Source of the DNA: Clostridia bacterium
Lineage (GTDB): Bacteria; Bacillota; Clostridia; Christensenellales; Borkfalkiaceae
Length of the DNA stretch: 59,147 nucleotides
Assembly (NCBI GenBank): GCA_029059705.1
Contig: JAIDVM010000030.1
Coordinates: 1 to 59,147, forward strand
Reading direction: 5' to 3'
The notes below the pieces were generated by a model that was not told where the DNA came from, ran no database searches, and saw nothing but the letters and a program-made list of their open reading frames with translations. A program made the translations under genes and the position numbers. Position 1 is the first letter of the stretch. Every line of letters starts with the position of its first letter. Below, in pieces: positions 9,525 through 18,003 of the stretch.

Positions 9525-9698
9525 ATGGTCAAAGTAACGTTAGTAAAAAGCCTTAACGGGCAGATTAAAACGGTTAAAGACACCGTAGCGGCGCTCGGAC
9601 TTAAAAAAATCCGTCAGTCCAGAACTTTGGAAGAAACCCCCGCGAACATGGGTCAGCTTAAAAAAGTAGCTCACCTTGTAAAGGTGGAACAGGTTTAA
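9525..9698 (+). CDS. rpmD: 50S ribosomal protein L30
   Basis: L30 is a small peripheral 50S protein. The frame encodes 57 residues beginning MVKVTLVKSLNG, with the conserved QIKTVKDTVAALGLKKIRQS segment. GGGAGG lies six to ten bases before the ATG. It fits the standard position between S5 and L15. Confidence 0.95.
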   Translation: MVKVTLVKSLNGQIKTVKDTVAALGLKKIRQSRTLEETPANMGQLKKVAHLVKVEQV

Positions 9699-9708
9699 GG
9701 AGCAGACA

Positions 9709-10158
9709 ATGAGAGTAGATACTTTATCGCCCGCAGAGGGCGCAAGAAAGTCCGTTAAAAGACTTGGCAGAGGCATAGGCTCGGGCACGGGCAAAACCTC
9801 GGGCAAAGGTCATAAAGGACAATGGGCACGTTCGGGCGGCGGCGTGCGCCCCGGCTTCGAGGGCGGTCAGATGCCTCTTGCAAGACGTATCCCCAAGCGC
9901 GGTTTCCACAATAAATGGGCAACCGAATACACGATTATCAATTTAAGCCAGCTTTCGGGCGTTCCCGCAGGCACGGTAGTAGATTTCGATTACGTTGCAA
10001 AAGAAAGCCTTACCAAGGAAGTTAAAAATTCCGCGGGCTTAAAGGTTTTGGGCACGGGCGAAATTAAAGTTGCGCTTACGGTTAAGGCGGCAAAATTTTC
10101 GGCTTCGGCAAAGGAAGCAATCGAAAAAGCCGGCGGTACTTGCGAAGTAGTCGAGTAA
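9709..10158 (+). CDS. rplO: 50S ribosomal protein L15
   Basis: L15 is a late assembly protein with a long basic extension. The 149-residue product shows the glycine-rich N-terminal segment GRGIGSGTGKTSGKGHKGQ and the conserved EGGQMPLARRIPKRGF. AAGGAG precedes the start. The 130-base gap to secY holds repeat remnants and a structured leader. Confidence 0.97.
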   Translation: MRVDTLSPAEGARKSVKRLGRGIGSGTGKTSGKGHKGQWARSGGGVRPGFEGGQMPLARRIPKRGFHNKWATEYTIINLSQLSGVPAGTVVDFDYVAKESLTKEVKNSAGLKVLGTGEIKVALTVKAAKFSASAKEAIEKAGGTCEVVE

Positions 10159-10164
10159 TTAGTG

Positions 10165-10213
10165 CACGGTTTTGCTTGTTTCTAAACTGTGGGAAGCATT
10201 GCTCCCGCAATTC
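10165..10213. repeat. Short derivative of the post-stop hairpin plus GC palindrome
   Basis: CACGGTTT (10165-10172) and AAACTGTG (10184-10191) form a stem around GCTTGTTTCT-like sequence that matches the right end of the post-stop hairpin family, so this looks like a copy with its middle deleted. It is joined to GTGGGAAGCATTGCTCCCGC (10189-10208), a hairpin repeated with one change at 14280-14302. Confidence 0.5.
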
Positions 10214-10276
10214 GAGGACGAGTAGCCCTAAAAATCACGGCAAATCGCGGCCGCAGAATAGGCAAGATTTGCGTGA
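10214..10276 (+). ncRNA. Start-proximal structured element, copy at secY
   Basis: The segment contains GAGTAGCCCT and a hairpin in which TCACGGCAAATC (10235-10246) pairs with GATTTGCGTGA (10266-10276) around one bulged G. The same layout with different but compensated stem bases lies before map and ruvX. Only the 3' half of the element is present here. It ends 12 bases before the secY ATG; AGAGG in that gap is a weak ribosome binding site. Confidence 0.6.
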
Positions 10277-10288
10277 GCAGAGGTTTTT

Positions 10289-11674
10289 ATGTTTGAAACA
10301 ATAAAAAATTGCTTTAAAGTCAAAGAAATAAGAAAGAAGATTTGGATAACCCTTGCGCTTCTTCTTGTTTTCAGGCTCGGTTGCTATATCCCCGTTCCGG
10401 GCATCAACCCCGAAACTTTCAAAGGCGTTATAGGCAGCAACGACTTTTTAGGTATTTTGTCGTCCATTACGGGCGGCTCGTTGCAAAACGCAACGCTTTT
10501 TGCGCTGGGTATAAGCCCGTACATCAACGCGTCGATTATCATTCAGCTTTTAACCGTAGGTATTCCCGCTTTGGAAAGACTTTCGAAGCAGGGTGAAGAC
10601 GGCAGAAAGAAAATCGCGCAGATTACGAGATACGTAACCATCGCGCTCGCGGTAGCGCAGGCAATAGGTATAATCCTCAACTTCGGTTTCCAGACCGGCA
10701 GCGACGGTGAAATGCCCATAAGGCTTGTGTACTTCGGCAGCGGCGCAATAGGCGAAGCAGGCGCAAAATGGCTTGCGGGCATATTCTTAACCGTAGTTTA
10801 CACGGCGGGCTCGATGCTCGTTATGTGGATAGGCGAAAGAATAACCGAATACGGCGTTTCCAACGGCATTTCGCTGATAATCTTCATCGGTATCATTTCC
10901 ACCGCGGGACTTACTGTATTAAATAAAATATTGGGAATTTTCGGAGTGGGCGATTTTGCCACAGCCGGTTTAACCAATCTTTGGGAAATTCTTGGATTTA
11001 TAATTCTGACGATTGTGGAATTTGCCGCGATAGTAGCGGTAGATTTATCGGAAAGACGAATTCCCGTGCAGTACGCAAAGCAGGTTAAGGGCAGAAAGAT
11101 GTACGGCGGTCAGTCGTCCGTTATCCCCATCAAAATTTCGGGTTCGGGCGTTATGCCTCTCATCTTCGCGTTTGCAATTATTTCCGCGCCCCAGATGATT
11201 ATAAGCGTATTCTTCGCATACGACCAAAACGCGGTTACGGGCGTAACCAACTGGTTCTCCGGTTCGTCGCCCTTCTGGTACGGCCAGCTCATTTATATGA
11301 TTGTGCTGTGCGTGCTTATATTCGCGTTCTCGTTCTTCTATCAGTCGATGCAGTTCAACCCCGAGGACGTTTCCAAAACAATCCAGCAAAACGGCGGCTT
11401 TATTCAGGGCATCCGCCCCGGCAAGCCCACCGCGGATTATTTAAAAAAGATTTCCAACCGCATAACGCTGTTCGGAGCAATCTATTTAACCTTGGTTGCG
11501 TTTATTCCTTCGATTCTTTCAATGATTTTAACGGGGCTCGGACAGGGCGATTTAGCTCTTCTTTCCGTGTTCTCTACGACGGGTATCCTAATCGTTGTAT
11601 CCGTTGCGATGGAACTCGACAAGCAGCTCGAATCTCAGCTGATGATGAAGAATTATAAGGGCTTCCTTAAATAA
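10289..11674 (+). CDS. secY: Preprotein translocase channel subunit SecY
   Basis: SecY forms the protein-conducting channel of the inner membrane with SecE and SecG. The 461-residue protein has about ten hydrophobic segments and family motifs: the PVPGINPETF plug-side region, GISPYINASIIIQLLTVGIP, and the cytoplasmic loop RRIPVQYAKQVKGRK. It is slightly longer than the usual 420-440. It stands between rplO and adk as in most Firmicutes. The stop is two bases from the adk ATG. Confidence 0.97.
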   Translation: MFETIKNCFKVKEIRKKIWITLALLLVFRLGCYIPVPGINPETFKGVIGSNDFLGILSSITGGSLQNATLFALGISPYINASIIIQLLTVGIPALERLSKQGEDGRKKIAQITRYVTIALAVAQAIGIILNFGFQTGSDGEMPIRLVYFGSGAIGEAGAKWLAGIFLTVVYTAGSMLVMWIGERITEYGVSNGISLIIFIGIISTAGLTVLNKILGIFGVGDFATAGLTNLWEILGFIILTIVEFAAIVAVDLSERRIPVQYAKQVKGRKMYGGQSSVIPIKISGSGVMPLIFAFAIISAPQMIISVFFAYDQNAVTGVTNWFSGSSPFWYGQLIYMIVLCVLIFAFSFFYQSMQFNPEDVSKTIQQNGGFIQGIRPGKPTADYLKKISNRITLFGAIYLTLVAFIPSILSMILTGLGQGDLALLSVFSTTGILIVVSVAMELDKQLESQLMMKNYKGFLK

Positions 11675-11676
11675 TA

Positions 11677-12300
11677 ATGAACGTCATTCTTTTGGGCGCG
11701 CCCGGCGCAGGCAAGGGCACGCAGGCAAGCAAGATTGCCGAAAAATATAATCTTTTGCACATTTCCACGGGCGACATTTTCCGTGCCAACATAAAGGGCG
11801 GCACGGAAATAGGCAAACTTGCCAAATCTTTTATAGACGCGGGCAAGCTCGTCCCTGACGAGGTGACGTGCGCAATCGTCAAAGACAGGCTTACTTGGGA
11901 GGACGCCCAAAACGGCTATATGCTGGACGGTTTCCCCCGCAACCTCTTTCAGGCTGAAGAGCTTGAAAAGTTTGCAAAAATAGATATTTGCTTAAATATA
12001 GACGTGGACGAAGCGCTTTTGATGGACAGAATTTGCGGCAGACGCGTTTGCAAGTGCGGCGAAAGCTATCACGTTTCCACCTTAAACGGCGAAACGAAGT
12101 GCCGCAAGTGCGGCGGCGAGCTTTATCAGCGCGAGGACGACAATCCCCAAACGGTAAAAGCGCGCCTTATAACCTACAACACGCAAACCGCGCCGCTTAT
12201 CGATTATTATAAAAAGCAGGGCAAGCTTGCCACGGTTACGAGCGGCGAGGGCAGTCCCGACGAAGTATTTGAGCAGATTGTAGAAATATTAGACAAATAA
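11677..12300 (+). CDS. adk: Adenylate kinase, zinc-lid type
   Basis: It interconverts ATP plus AMP and two ADP in the cytoplasm. The P-loop GAPGAGKGT is at residues 7-15, and LDGFPRN marks the AMP site. The lid has cysteines in VCKC and CRKC, suggesting bound zinc; the first pair is CxC rather than the usual CxxC, a one-residue deletion worth noting. No ribosome binding site is visible, so translation is probably coupled to secY, whose stop lies two bases upstream. Length 207 is slightly under the usual 214. Confidence 0.96.
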   Translation: MNVILLGAPGAGKGTQASKIAEKYNLLHISTGDIFRANIKGGTEIGKLAKSFIDAGKLVPDEVTCAIVKDRLTWEDAQNGYMLDGFPRNLFQAEELEKFAKIDICLNIDVDEALLMDRICGRRVCKCGESYHVSTLNGETKCRKCGGELYQREDDNPQTVKARLITYNTQTAPLIDYYKKQGKLATVTSGEGSPDEVFEQIVEILDK

Positions 12301-12599
12301 TAAACGTTGCGGGTAAAAACCACGCTTTTTGCCCGCAGACCCAATTTGTGCATACCTGCACCTGAGCGGGGTGAATTTGTGCAATTATATAATGGTTTGC
12401 CCTTAAAATTGCACAAAGAGGGACGAGGGCGAAATTCTCAAAACAGTAGGGTATGCTGTTTTGTCGCCCGAGATGAGTGAGCGCATTAGTGCGCGCGAAC
12501 GATGCCCGAACGCGCCGCCGTTTCTTTACGGCGCGTGAGAAGGTAGCCCTCAAAATCACGAAAAATCGCAGGCGCAGAATAGCCGAGATTTTTGTGAAC
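12301..12599 (+). ncRNA. Start-proximal structured element, long copy at map
   Basis: The region between adk and map folds into several hairpins: TGCGGGTAAAAA/TTTTTGCCCGCA (12308-12319/12326-12337) with loop CCACGC, GTGCA/TGCAC, TTTGTGCAATT/AATTGCACAAA (12376-12386/12407-12417), and a terminal stem TCACGAAAAATC (12556-12567) with GATTTTTGTGA (12587-12597). The ruvX copy keeps the loops but changes both sides of the stems. About 110 extra bases (from about 12431) sit inside the AGGGC/GCCCT hairpin here. It ends two bases before the map ATG. Confidence 0.65.
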
Positions 12600-13346
12600 A
12601 TGGTAACCATAAAAAGCGACAAAGAAATAGAATACATGCGCGAGAGCTGCCGCATAGTTAAGGAAACGCTTGATTTCGTCGGCAAAAACATTCGCGCGGG
12701 TATGACCACGAAGGAAGTGGACGAACTTGTTTACAAGTACATTACTTCCTGCGGGGCGTATCCTTCGGAGCTTGGCTACGAGGGCTATCCCGCAAGCTCG
12801 TGCGTGTCGGTAAACGAAGTTGTCGTGCACGGCATACCGAACGACAGAATTATCCTCGACGGCGATATCGTCAGCGTGGACATAACCGCCGAAAAGAACG
12901 GCTTCCACGGCGACGCGGCAAGAACTTATCTTATCGGCAACGTTTCGGAAGAAAAGCGCAGGCTTGTCAAAGTTACCGAAGAGTGCTTTTTTAAGGCAAT
13001 CGAGGGCTTGCAGGCAGGCTCGCCGCTTTACGACATAGGCTACGCGGTTCAAAAGCACGCCGAAAGCAACGGCTACGGCGTGGTGAGAGCGCTTACGGGG
13101 CACGGCATAGGCAAAGAAATGCACGAAGACCCCTCGGTGCCCAATGTTGGCAAACGCGGCACGGGCATGCGCCTTAAAGCGGGCATGACCATTTGCATCG
13201 AACCTATGATAAACATGGGCACGTATAAAGTCGTGTTCAACACGTTAGACGGCTGGACGGTGAGCACCGCGGACGGAAAGCCCGCCGCGCACTATGAGAA
13301 TACGGTTTTGATAACCGAAACAGGCGTAGAAATATTAACACTTTAA
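12600..13346 (+). CDS. map: Methionine aminopeptidase, type I
   Basis: It removes the initiator methionine from nascent proteins. The frame could extend to 12477, but family alignment and the end of the structured leader support the ATG at 12600 (248 residues, the usual length). Metal ligands are visible: the Asp in VSVDI, the Asp in HGDAART, His in TGHGIGKEMHEDP, Glu in CIEPM and Glu in HYENTVLIT. No Shine-Dalgarno sequence is present before the ATG, which is odd within this operon. Confidence 0.95.
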   Translation: MVTIKSDKEIEYMRESCRIVKETLDFVGKNIRAGMTTKEVDELVYKYITSCGAYPSELGYEGYPASSCVSVNEVVVHGIPNDRIILDGDIVSVDITAEKNGFHGDAARTYLIGNVSEEKRRLVKVTEECFFKAIEGLQAGSPLYDIGYAVQKHAESNGYGVVRALTGHGIGKEMHEDPSVPNVGKRGTGMRLKAGMTICIEPMINMGTYKVVFNTLDGWTVSTADGKPAAHYENTVLITETGVEILTL

Positions 13347-13460
13347 TCATAAACGTCGCAATACATTGTTGCGGTTTGCGTTTTACTCGGTTACATACTT
13401 CTGTGTATGCGCCCTCGCAAAGCCGCCCCGCGCCTCGTCTTGCTCGTTTCTGAATTAAAG
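13341..13460. repeat. Post-stop hairpin repeat, copy 3 (after map)
   Basis: Terminal arms CTTTAAT (13341-13347) and ATTAAAG (13454-13460) are inverted; the left arm includes the map stop codon. The apical stem is CATAC/GTATG, again a compensated variant. The core keeps GTCGCAATAC and CCTCGTCTTGCTCG. Confidence 0.75.
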
Positions 13461-13477
13461 CAAATTATTTTGTAAGT

Positions 13478-13777
13478 ATGAAAGTAAAAACCGCTGTTAT
13501 AGGGGGCATTTGCAAAAGCACCCAAGGCAGAGATAAGGGCAGGCACTATATAATAAGCGAAATTATTTCCGAAACCGCGGTTTTGGCGGTTGACGGAAAC
13601 TTTAAAAAGCTTGCTTCGCCCAAAAAGAAAAATTTAAAACATATCGAACTTCTTCCCGAATCGGCGGAATCGATTGGCGCAAAGCTTTTGCGCGGCGACA
13701 AGGTTTTCGACACGGAGATATATTCCGCGCTCAAAGCTTATAACTGCCCCGTCACGGACGAAGAAGACAAATCCTAA
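13478..13777 (+). CDS. KOW-domain RNA-binding protein
   Basis: The 99-residue product starts with a KOW-like segment ([22 protein letters not shown]) followed by [21 protein letters not shown]. Proteins of this type (L14e-like, KOW domain) are found next to map and infA in many Clostridia and are thought to bind rRNA, but their role is not established. No clear ribosome binding site precedes the ATG. The C-terminal third is acidic. Confidence 0.85.
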   Translation: MKVKTAVIGGICKSTQGRDKGRHYIISEIISETAVLAVDGNFKKLASPKKKNLKHIELLPESAESIGAKLLRGDKVFDTEIYSALKAYNCPVTDEEDKS

Positions 13778-13799
13778 AAACCATATTGAGGAGAAAATT

Positions 13800-13916
13800 A
13801 TGAAAGTAAGACCTTCCGTAAAACCCATGTGCGACAAATGCAAGGTAATTAAAAGAAACGGCAAAGTTATGGTAATCTGTTCCAAAAACAAGAGCCATAA
13901 GCAGCGTCAGGGCTAA
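13800..13916 (+). CDS. rpmJ: 50S ribosomal protein L36, zinc form
   Basis: L36 is the smallest 50S protein and stabilises 23S rRNA near the factor-binding region. The frame encodes 38 residues beginning [15 protein letters not shown]; Cys11, Cys14, Cys27 and His33 are the zinc ligands. GAGGAG precedes the ATG by about seven bases. Here it lies before infA, whereas the common order is infA then rpmJ. Confidence 0.95.
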   Translation: MKVRPSVKPMCDKCKVIKRNGKVMVICSKNKSHKQRQG

Positions 13917-13925
13917 GGAGTTGTA

Positions 13926-14147
13926 ATGTCAAAGGACGACGTTATAGAAACCGAAGGCAAGGTAATAGAGTGCCTTCCCAACGCAAACTTTAAGGTTAAG
14001 CTCACCAACGGACACGTAATAACCGCATATATTTCGGGCAAACTCCGCCTAAATTATATCCGTATAATCGAGGGCGACAACGTTAAGCTTGAAATAAGCC
14101 CTTACGACCTTACCAAAGGCCGCATTACGTGGCGTTCCAAGAATTAA
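13926..14147 (+). CDS. infA: Translation initiation factor IF-1
   Basis: IF-1 occupies the A site of the 30S subunit during initiation. The 73-residue OB-fold protein has the conserved [20 protein letters not shown] and ends [16 protein letters not shown] precedes the ATG, nine bases after rpmJ. The stop codon is the beginning of the next hairpin repeat. Confidence 0.96.
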   Translation: MSKDDVIETEGKVIECLPNANFKVKLTNGHVITAYISGKLRLNYIRIIEGDNVKLEISPYDLTKGRITWRSKN

Positions 14148-14265
14148 AACGCATATAAGCTGCGCATAACTTTGTTGCGTTCCGCGCCGCCTCAGTTACT
14201 TACCAATCAGTAAGCTCCTTCGGTGGTGCTCGCGCGCCTCGTTCTGCTTGCTTCTCCGCGTTTTA
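14145..14265. repeat. Post-stop hairpin repeat, copy 4 (after infA)
   Basis: TAAAACGC (14145-14152, including the infA stop codon) pairs with GCGTTTTA (14258-14265). The apical stem is CTTAC/GTAAG around CAATCA. An intermediate stem GCGCCGCC with GGTGGTGC, allowing G-U pairs, is also present, as in the copy after prfA. Confidence 0.8.
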
Positions 14266-14583
14266 GGATAAGCGTATCCGTGGGAAGTATTGCTCCCGCA
14301 ATCTGCTCGCCTCTCTGCGTTTTAGGATAAGCGTAACAGGCTCCCGCAAGAGATTTTTCGCTTTCGCTCAAAATGACGCAAGGGCGTTCCCGTTTGTCAT
14401 GTTGAGCAAGCGTAGCGCGCCGAAACATCTTTTCGCGCAAAAATCACGAAATATTTGTAAAAAGCTTTAAAAACACTCCGCCAAAATGCCGCCTACATTC
14501 CAATATCTAACGGCGCGCGTTTAAAGCGGCTTATATACATCAAAAACACACATTTAAAATTTTAACGGAGGAATTAAATCAAT
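14266..14583. repeat. Repeat cluster and rpsM leader
   Basis: GTGGGAAGTATTGCTCCCGC at 14280-14299 repeats the palindrome at 10189. The stretch TCTGCGTTTTAGGATAAGCGTA near 14312 duplicates the right end of the hairpin repeat just upstream. Positions 14351-14433 hold two halves of the TGTCAT..TGAGC family. GCCGC/GCGGC at about 14489/14525 may form a leader hairpin of rpsM. GGAGG at 14567-14571 lies 12 bases from the rpsM ATG. No gene is seen. Confidence 0.5.
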
Positions 14584-14958
14584 ATGGCACGTATTGCCGG
14601 TGTAGATTTACCCAGAGAAAAAAGAGTTGAAATAGGACTCACTTATATCTACGGCATCGGTCTTAAAACCTCGCAGAAAATCCTCGCCGCAACCGGCGTG
14701 GACCCCAACACGCGCGTTAAAGACCTCGATGAACAAACCGTATCCAAATTAAGAGAATATATCGACCACAATTTAAGAGTGGAAGGCGAACTGAGAAGCG
14801 AAGTTTCGCTCAACATTAAAAGGCTTATGGAAATAGGCTGCTACCGCGGTATCCGCCACAGAAAGGGCTTACCCGTACGCGGTCAGTCCACCAAGACCAA
14901 CGCGAGAACCCGCAAGGGCCCCCGCCGCACGGTAGCCAAGAAAAAGGGCGCTAAGTAA
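14584..14958 (+). CDS. rpsM: 30S ribosomal protein S13
   Basis: S13 is in the 30S head and contacts the P-site tRNA and L5. The 124 residues begin [19 protein letters not shown], contain the helix-hairpin-helix region [12 protein letters not shown], and end with the conserved [16 protein letters not shown] basic tail. It opens the alpha operon portion after a 436-base gap rich in repeats. Confidence 0.97.
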   Translation: MARIAGVDLPREKRVEIGLTYIYGIGLKTSQKILAATGVDPNTRVKDLDEQTVSKLREYIDHNLRVEGELRSEVSLNIKRLMEIGCYRGIRHRKGLPVRGQSTKTNARTRKGPRRTVAKKKGAK

Positions 14959-14971
14959 GGAGGACAGATAA

Positions 14972-15373
14972 ATGGCACAGCAACAGAAAAAGCAAACCGT
15001 TACAAGAAAACGCAGAGAGCTTAAAAAGGTTGACAGGGGTCAGGTACACATTCAGTCCTCTTTCAACAACACTTTAGTAACCGTTACCGATACGCAGGGC
15101 AACGCGATAAGCTGGTCTTCGGCGGGCAGCCTCGGCTTTAAAGGTTCCCGTAAGGGCACCCCGTTCGCAGCGCAGCAGGCAACCGAAACCGCGGTTAAGG
15201 CGGCAAAGGAGCACGGTCTCCGTTCGGTTGAAGTTTACGTAAAAGGCCCCGGCGCGGGCAGAGAATCGGCAATAAGGGCAATAGGCGCGTGCGACGTTGA
15301 AATCACGTTGATTTCGGACGTTTCGCCCATTCCCCACAACGGCTGCAGACCCCCCAAGCGTCGCAGAGTATAA
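14972..15373 (+). CDS. rpsK: 30S ribosomal protein S11
   Basis: S11 lies on the 30S platform beside the E-site mRNA. The 133-residue product has an N-terminal basic stretch, then [20 protein letters not shown] and the C-terminal signature [23 protein letters not shown] precedes the ATG. It sits 13 bases after rpsM. Confidence 0.97.
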   Translation: MAQQQKKQTVTRKRRELKKVDRGQVHIQSSFNNTLVTVTDTQGNAISWSSAGSLGFKGSRKGTPFAAQQATETAVKAAKEHGLRSVEVYVKGPGAGRESAIRAIGACDVEITLISDVSPIPHNGCRPPKRRRV

Positions 15374-15392
15374 TCGGAGGTAAAAGAATAAT

Positions 15393-16013
15393 ATGGCAAC
15401 ATACAGAGAAGCAAAATGCCGTCTTTGCAGAAGAGAGGGCGGAAAGCTGTTTTTGAAAGGCGATAAATGTTACAACGGCAAGTGCCCGTTCGAAAAGAGG
15501 CCCACTCCTCCCGGACAGCACGGTTTAGCCCGCAAGAAAGTCTCCGAATACGGCAGACAGCTCCGCGAAAAGCAGAAGGTTAAAAGAATTTACGGCGTTC
15601 AGGAAGGTCAGTTCCGCGAATATTACGAAAAGGCCGACAGAATGAAGGGCATCACCGGTGAAAACATGCTCTCGCTTTTGGAACGCAGATTAGATAACGT
15701 TGTTTTCCGCATGGGTATAGGCGGCAGCCGCGCTCAGGCAAGACAGCTTGTAAACCACGGACATTTCCTTGTAAACGGCAAAAAAGTAAACGTTCCTTCC
15801 TTTATCGTAAGGGTTGGCGACGTGGTTACCGTAAAGGAAAGCAAAACTTCCAACAAGTATTTCGAAGCGGTTAAAGCAACCAAGGTGAACACCCCCAAGT
15901 GGCTTGAATTCGACCCCGAAAAATTGCAGGGAAAAATATTGGCGTTGCCCGTAAGAGAAGATATTGACAGTCAGATTTCCGAACATATGATTGTCGAGTT
16001 GTACTCCAAGTAA
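15393..16013 (+). CDS. rpsD: 30S ribosomal protein S4, zinc form
   Basis: S4 nucleates 30S assembly and in some bacteria represses the alpha operon. The 206 residues contain four N-terminal cysteines (Cys9, Cys12, Cys26, Cys31), which form a zinc knuckle in the C+ form, and an S4 RNA-binding domain with [25 protein letters not shown] precedes the start. Its position between rpsK and rpoA differs from Bacillus, where rpsD stands alone, but is common in Clostridia. Confidence 0.96.
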   Translation: MATYREAKCRLCRREGGKLFLKGDKCYNGKCPFEKRPTPPGQHGLARKKVSEYGRQLREKQKVKRIYGVQEGQFREYYEKADRMKGITGENMLSLLERRLDNVVFRMGIGGSRAQARQLVNHGHFLVNGKKVNVPSFIVRVGDVVTVKESKTSNKYFEAVKATKVNTPKWLEFDPEKLQGKILALPVREDIDSQISEHMIVELYSK

Positions 16014-16036
16014 TTTAAAATTTAGGAGGAACCAGA

Positions 16037-16990
16037 ATGATAGAAATGGATATGCCCAAAATTCTTGCGGAGGAAAGCGAGGACCGCGCTTACGCAAAAG
16101 TCGTCGTAGAACCTTTGGAAAAGGGCTTTGGACTTACGATAGGCAACTGCCTTAGAAGAATACTCCTGTCGGCGCTCCCCGGAGCCGCTGCGCAGGGTAT
16201 AAGGTTCCTTGACGGCAGCGTCAAGCACGAATTTTCCGCAGTGGCGGGCGTTAAAGAGGACGTAACCGAAATAATCCTCAATTTAAAGACGCTTGCAATA
16301 AAAACCGCCGTTACTTCGCCCGATTACGTAAAGGTCGTTCACCTTTACAAGGTCGGCCCTTGCGAAGTTAAAGCTTCGGACATTGCCGAGGACGCCGAAA
16401 TTGAAATAATAAACGGCGACCAGCACATTTGCACGGTTGACGAAGGCGGCAAAATCGACATGGAAATAACCATTGGCAGAGGCCGCGGTTACAAGGGCGC
16501 CGACCACACCAAGACGGAGCTTTTGGATTATATTCCCATCGACAGCATCTACACGCCCGTTAAAAAGGTGAACTACTCGGTTGAAAACACCCGCGTGGGA
16601 CAAAACACCGACTATGACAAGCTTACGCTTGAGGTTTGGACTAACGGCGCGTTCAGCGCAAAGGAAATCGTGTCGCTTGCAGCGAAAATCATGCAGGACC
16701 ACATTTCGCTCTTCGTTGATTTATCCGATTCGATTAAGGATATGGACATACTCGTTAAAAACGAAGACGACAAGCAGGCAAAAATACTCGCTATGGCAAT
16801 CGAGGATATGGACCTTTCCGTCCGTTCCTACAACTGCTTAAAGCGCGCAAACATTCATACCGTGGAAGATTTGACCCGTAAAACAGAGGACGAAATGCTT
16901 AAAGTAAGAAACCTTGGCAGAAAGTCCCTTGACGAAGTAATCTTAAAGCTTCAATCTTACGGACTTTCACTTTCAAACAAGGAGGACTAA
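16037..16990 (+). CDS. rpoA: RNA polymerase subunit alpha
   Basis: Alpha dimerises to nucleate RNA polymerase assembly, and its C-terminal domain binds UP elements and activators. The 317-residue protein has the N-terminal assembly signature [20 protein letters not shown] and a C-terminal domain from about residue 250, with the helix-hairpin-helix [29 protein letters not shown] precedes the ATG. rplQ starts three bases after its stop. Confidence 0.97.
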   Translation: MIEMDMPKILAEESEDRAYAKVVVEPLEKGFGLTIGNCLRRILLSALPGAAAQGIRFLDGSVKHEFSAVAGVKEDVTEIILNLKTLAIKTAVTSPDYVKVVHLYKVGPCEVKASDIAEDAEIEIINGDQHICTVDEGGKIDMEITIGRGRGYKGADHTKTELLDYIPIDSIYTPVKKVNYSVENTRVGQNTDYDKLTLEVWTNGAFSAKEIVSLAAKIMQDHISLFVDLSDSIKDMDILVKNEDDKQAKILAMAIEDMDLSVRSYNCLKRANIHTVEDLTRKTEDEMLKVRNLGRKSLDEVILKLQSYGLSLSNKED

Positions 16991-16993
16991 ATT

Positions 16994-17500
16994 ATGCCCG
17001 GTAAATTGGGAAGAACAGCGGAACACAGAGAAGCGCTTTTAAGAAATCAGGCTTCCGAACTCCTCTGGTACGGAAAAATAACCACGACCAAGGCAAAGGC
17101 TAAAGAGCTTCAGCCCTACGTTGAAAAGATAATAACCAAGGCAATTTCCGTTTATGACGACAACGAAGAAGTAACCGTCGTAAAAACGGACAAAAAGGGT
17201 AAGGAAGTTACCGAAAAGAGCGTAAAGGACAGCCCTAAAAAGCTTGCGGTTCGCCGCGCTTTAATGGCAAAGCTTCGCGATTTGCAGGAAGTTAAGCCCT
17301 TTGCCGAAAAGAAATCCGACTTTAAAAAGAGAACGGCGGATATCAAACACCCCTTGATGGAAAAACTCTTCAACGAGATTGCGCCTAAATACGCGCAGCG
17401 TGCCGAAGAACTCGGTCAGGGCGGCGGTTACACCCGCATTTACACCCTCGGCAAGCGTCTTGGCGACGGCGCCGAAGAAGCCATTATCGAATTGGTTTAA
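16994..17500 (+). CDS. rplQ: 50S ribosomal protein L17, enlarged
   Basis: L17 lies near the tunnel exit. The family start MPGKLGRTAEHREALLRNQ and the end GGGYTRIYTLGKRLGDGAEEA are clear. At 168 residues it is about 50 longer than usual, because of charged insertions at roughly residues 53-80 and 95-115. Such enlarged forms are known in some Clostridia. It is the last gene of the superoperon and is followed by a strong terminator. Confidence 0.95.
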   Translation: MPGKLGRTAEHREALLRNQASELLWYGKITTTKAKAKELQPYVEKIITKAISVYDDNEEVTVVKTDKKGKEVTEKSVKDSPKKLAVRRALMAKLRDLQEVKPFAEKKSDFKKRTADIKHPLMEKLFNEIAPKYAQRAEELGQGGGYTRIYTLGKRLGDGAEEAIIELV

Positions 17501-17519
17501 TTTAATTTTAAAAACAAAA

Positions 17520-17554
17520 GCGGCGCGTTTATTTAATAAACGCGCCGCAGTTTT
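17520..17554 (+). terminator. Terminator of the ribosomal superoperon
   Basis: GCGGCGCGTTTA and TAAACGCGCCGC form a perfect 12-base stem with a five-base loop, followed by AGTTTT. It stands 20 bases after the rplQ stop. Confidence 0.9.
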
Positions 17555-17571
17555 GAAAAACGGAAAACTAA

Positions 17572-17599
17572 TTGACATAATTTCGGCGTATGCTATAAT
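17572..17599 (+). promoter_or_regulatory. Promoter of the small membrane gene at 17630
   Basis: TTGACA (17572-17577) and TATAAT (17594-17599), both perfect matches, are spaced by 16 bases. An AAAGGAG site lies between the expected start of transcription and the ATG at 17630. Confidence 0.88.
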
Positions 17600-17629
17600 A
17601 TAATACGTATTAACCGAAAGGAGTGTATA

Positions 17630-17878
17630 ATGGAAGAATTATTAAAACAGGTTGACGAACTGCCCCTTATTATCAAAGTAATATTGTGCATACCCGCCAT
17701 AGAAATTTTTTACGGTATTTGCCGCATAGCAAACGGAATTGTGAAAAACGATTTGTTGTGGATAGTGCTCGCCGTTTTAACGGTTTTCCCCGGCGCGTTT
17801 TTCATGTGGATTTTAGACCTTGTTTGGGTGCTTGCAAAGGGGCATGCCTTTTTGCTCGGCGACCAGCTTTTGTCTTAA
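17630..17878 (+). CDS. Small two-segment membrane protein, paralogue of 18004
   Basis: I do not recognise this 82-residue protein. It has two hydrophobic segments (about 18-35 and 43-68) and ends in a short polar tail. Its second half, with VFPGAFFMWILDLVWVL, resembles that of the next gene (TIPSGVVIGWLDAIWTL), so the two are paralogues. A perfect promoter and AAAGGAG support real, possibly strong, expression. A role in the membrane is all that can be inferred; short hydrophobic proteins with their own promoter may be toxins, stress proteins or accessory subunits. Confidence 0.75.
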   Translation: MEELLKQVDELPLIIKVILCIPAIEIFYGICRIANGIVKNDLLWIVLAVLTVFPGAFFMWILDLVWVLAKGHAFLLGDQLLS

Positions 17879-17916
17879 AACCACGCGTTTCCGCCGTAAA
17901 ATTTTAAATAATTTTA

Positions 17917-17944
17917 TTGACAATAAACGTAGATATGATATAAT
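17917..17944 (+). promoter_or_regulatory. Promoter of the small membrane gene at 18004
   Basis: TTGACA (17917-17922) and TATAAT (17939-17944) with a 16-base spacer, the same arrangement as the promoter of the paralogue. The leader is about 53 bases and ends in AAAGGAG. Confidence 0.88.
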
Positions 17945-18003
17945 ACTGTCATAGAATAAAAAGTTGCGCCTAACCCGCGCACAACAAAAAAGGAGATATT
18001 ATA

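Noticed and set aside
12477..12599. Upstream extension of map
   Set aside because: Those codons lie in the structured leader and have no counterpart in the family.
12486..13124. Antisense open frame over map
   Set aside because: Shadow of a conserved gene; no start signals.
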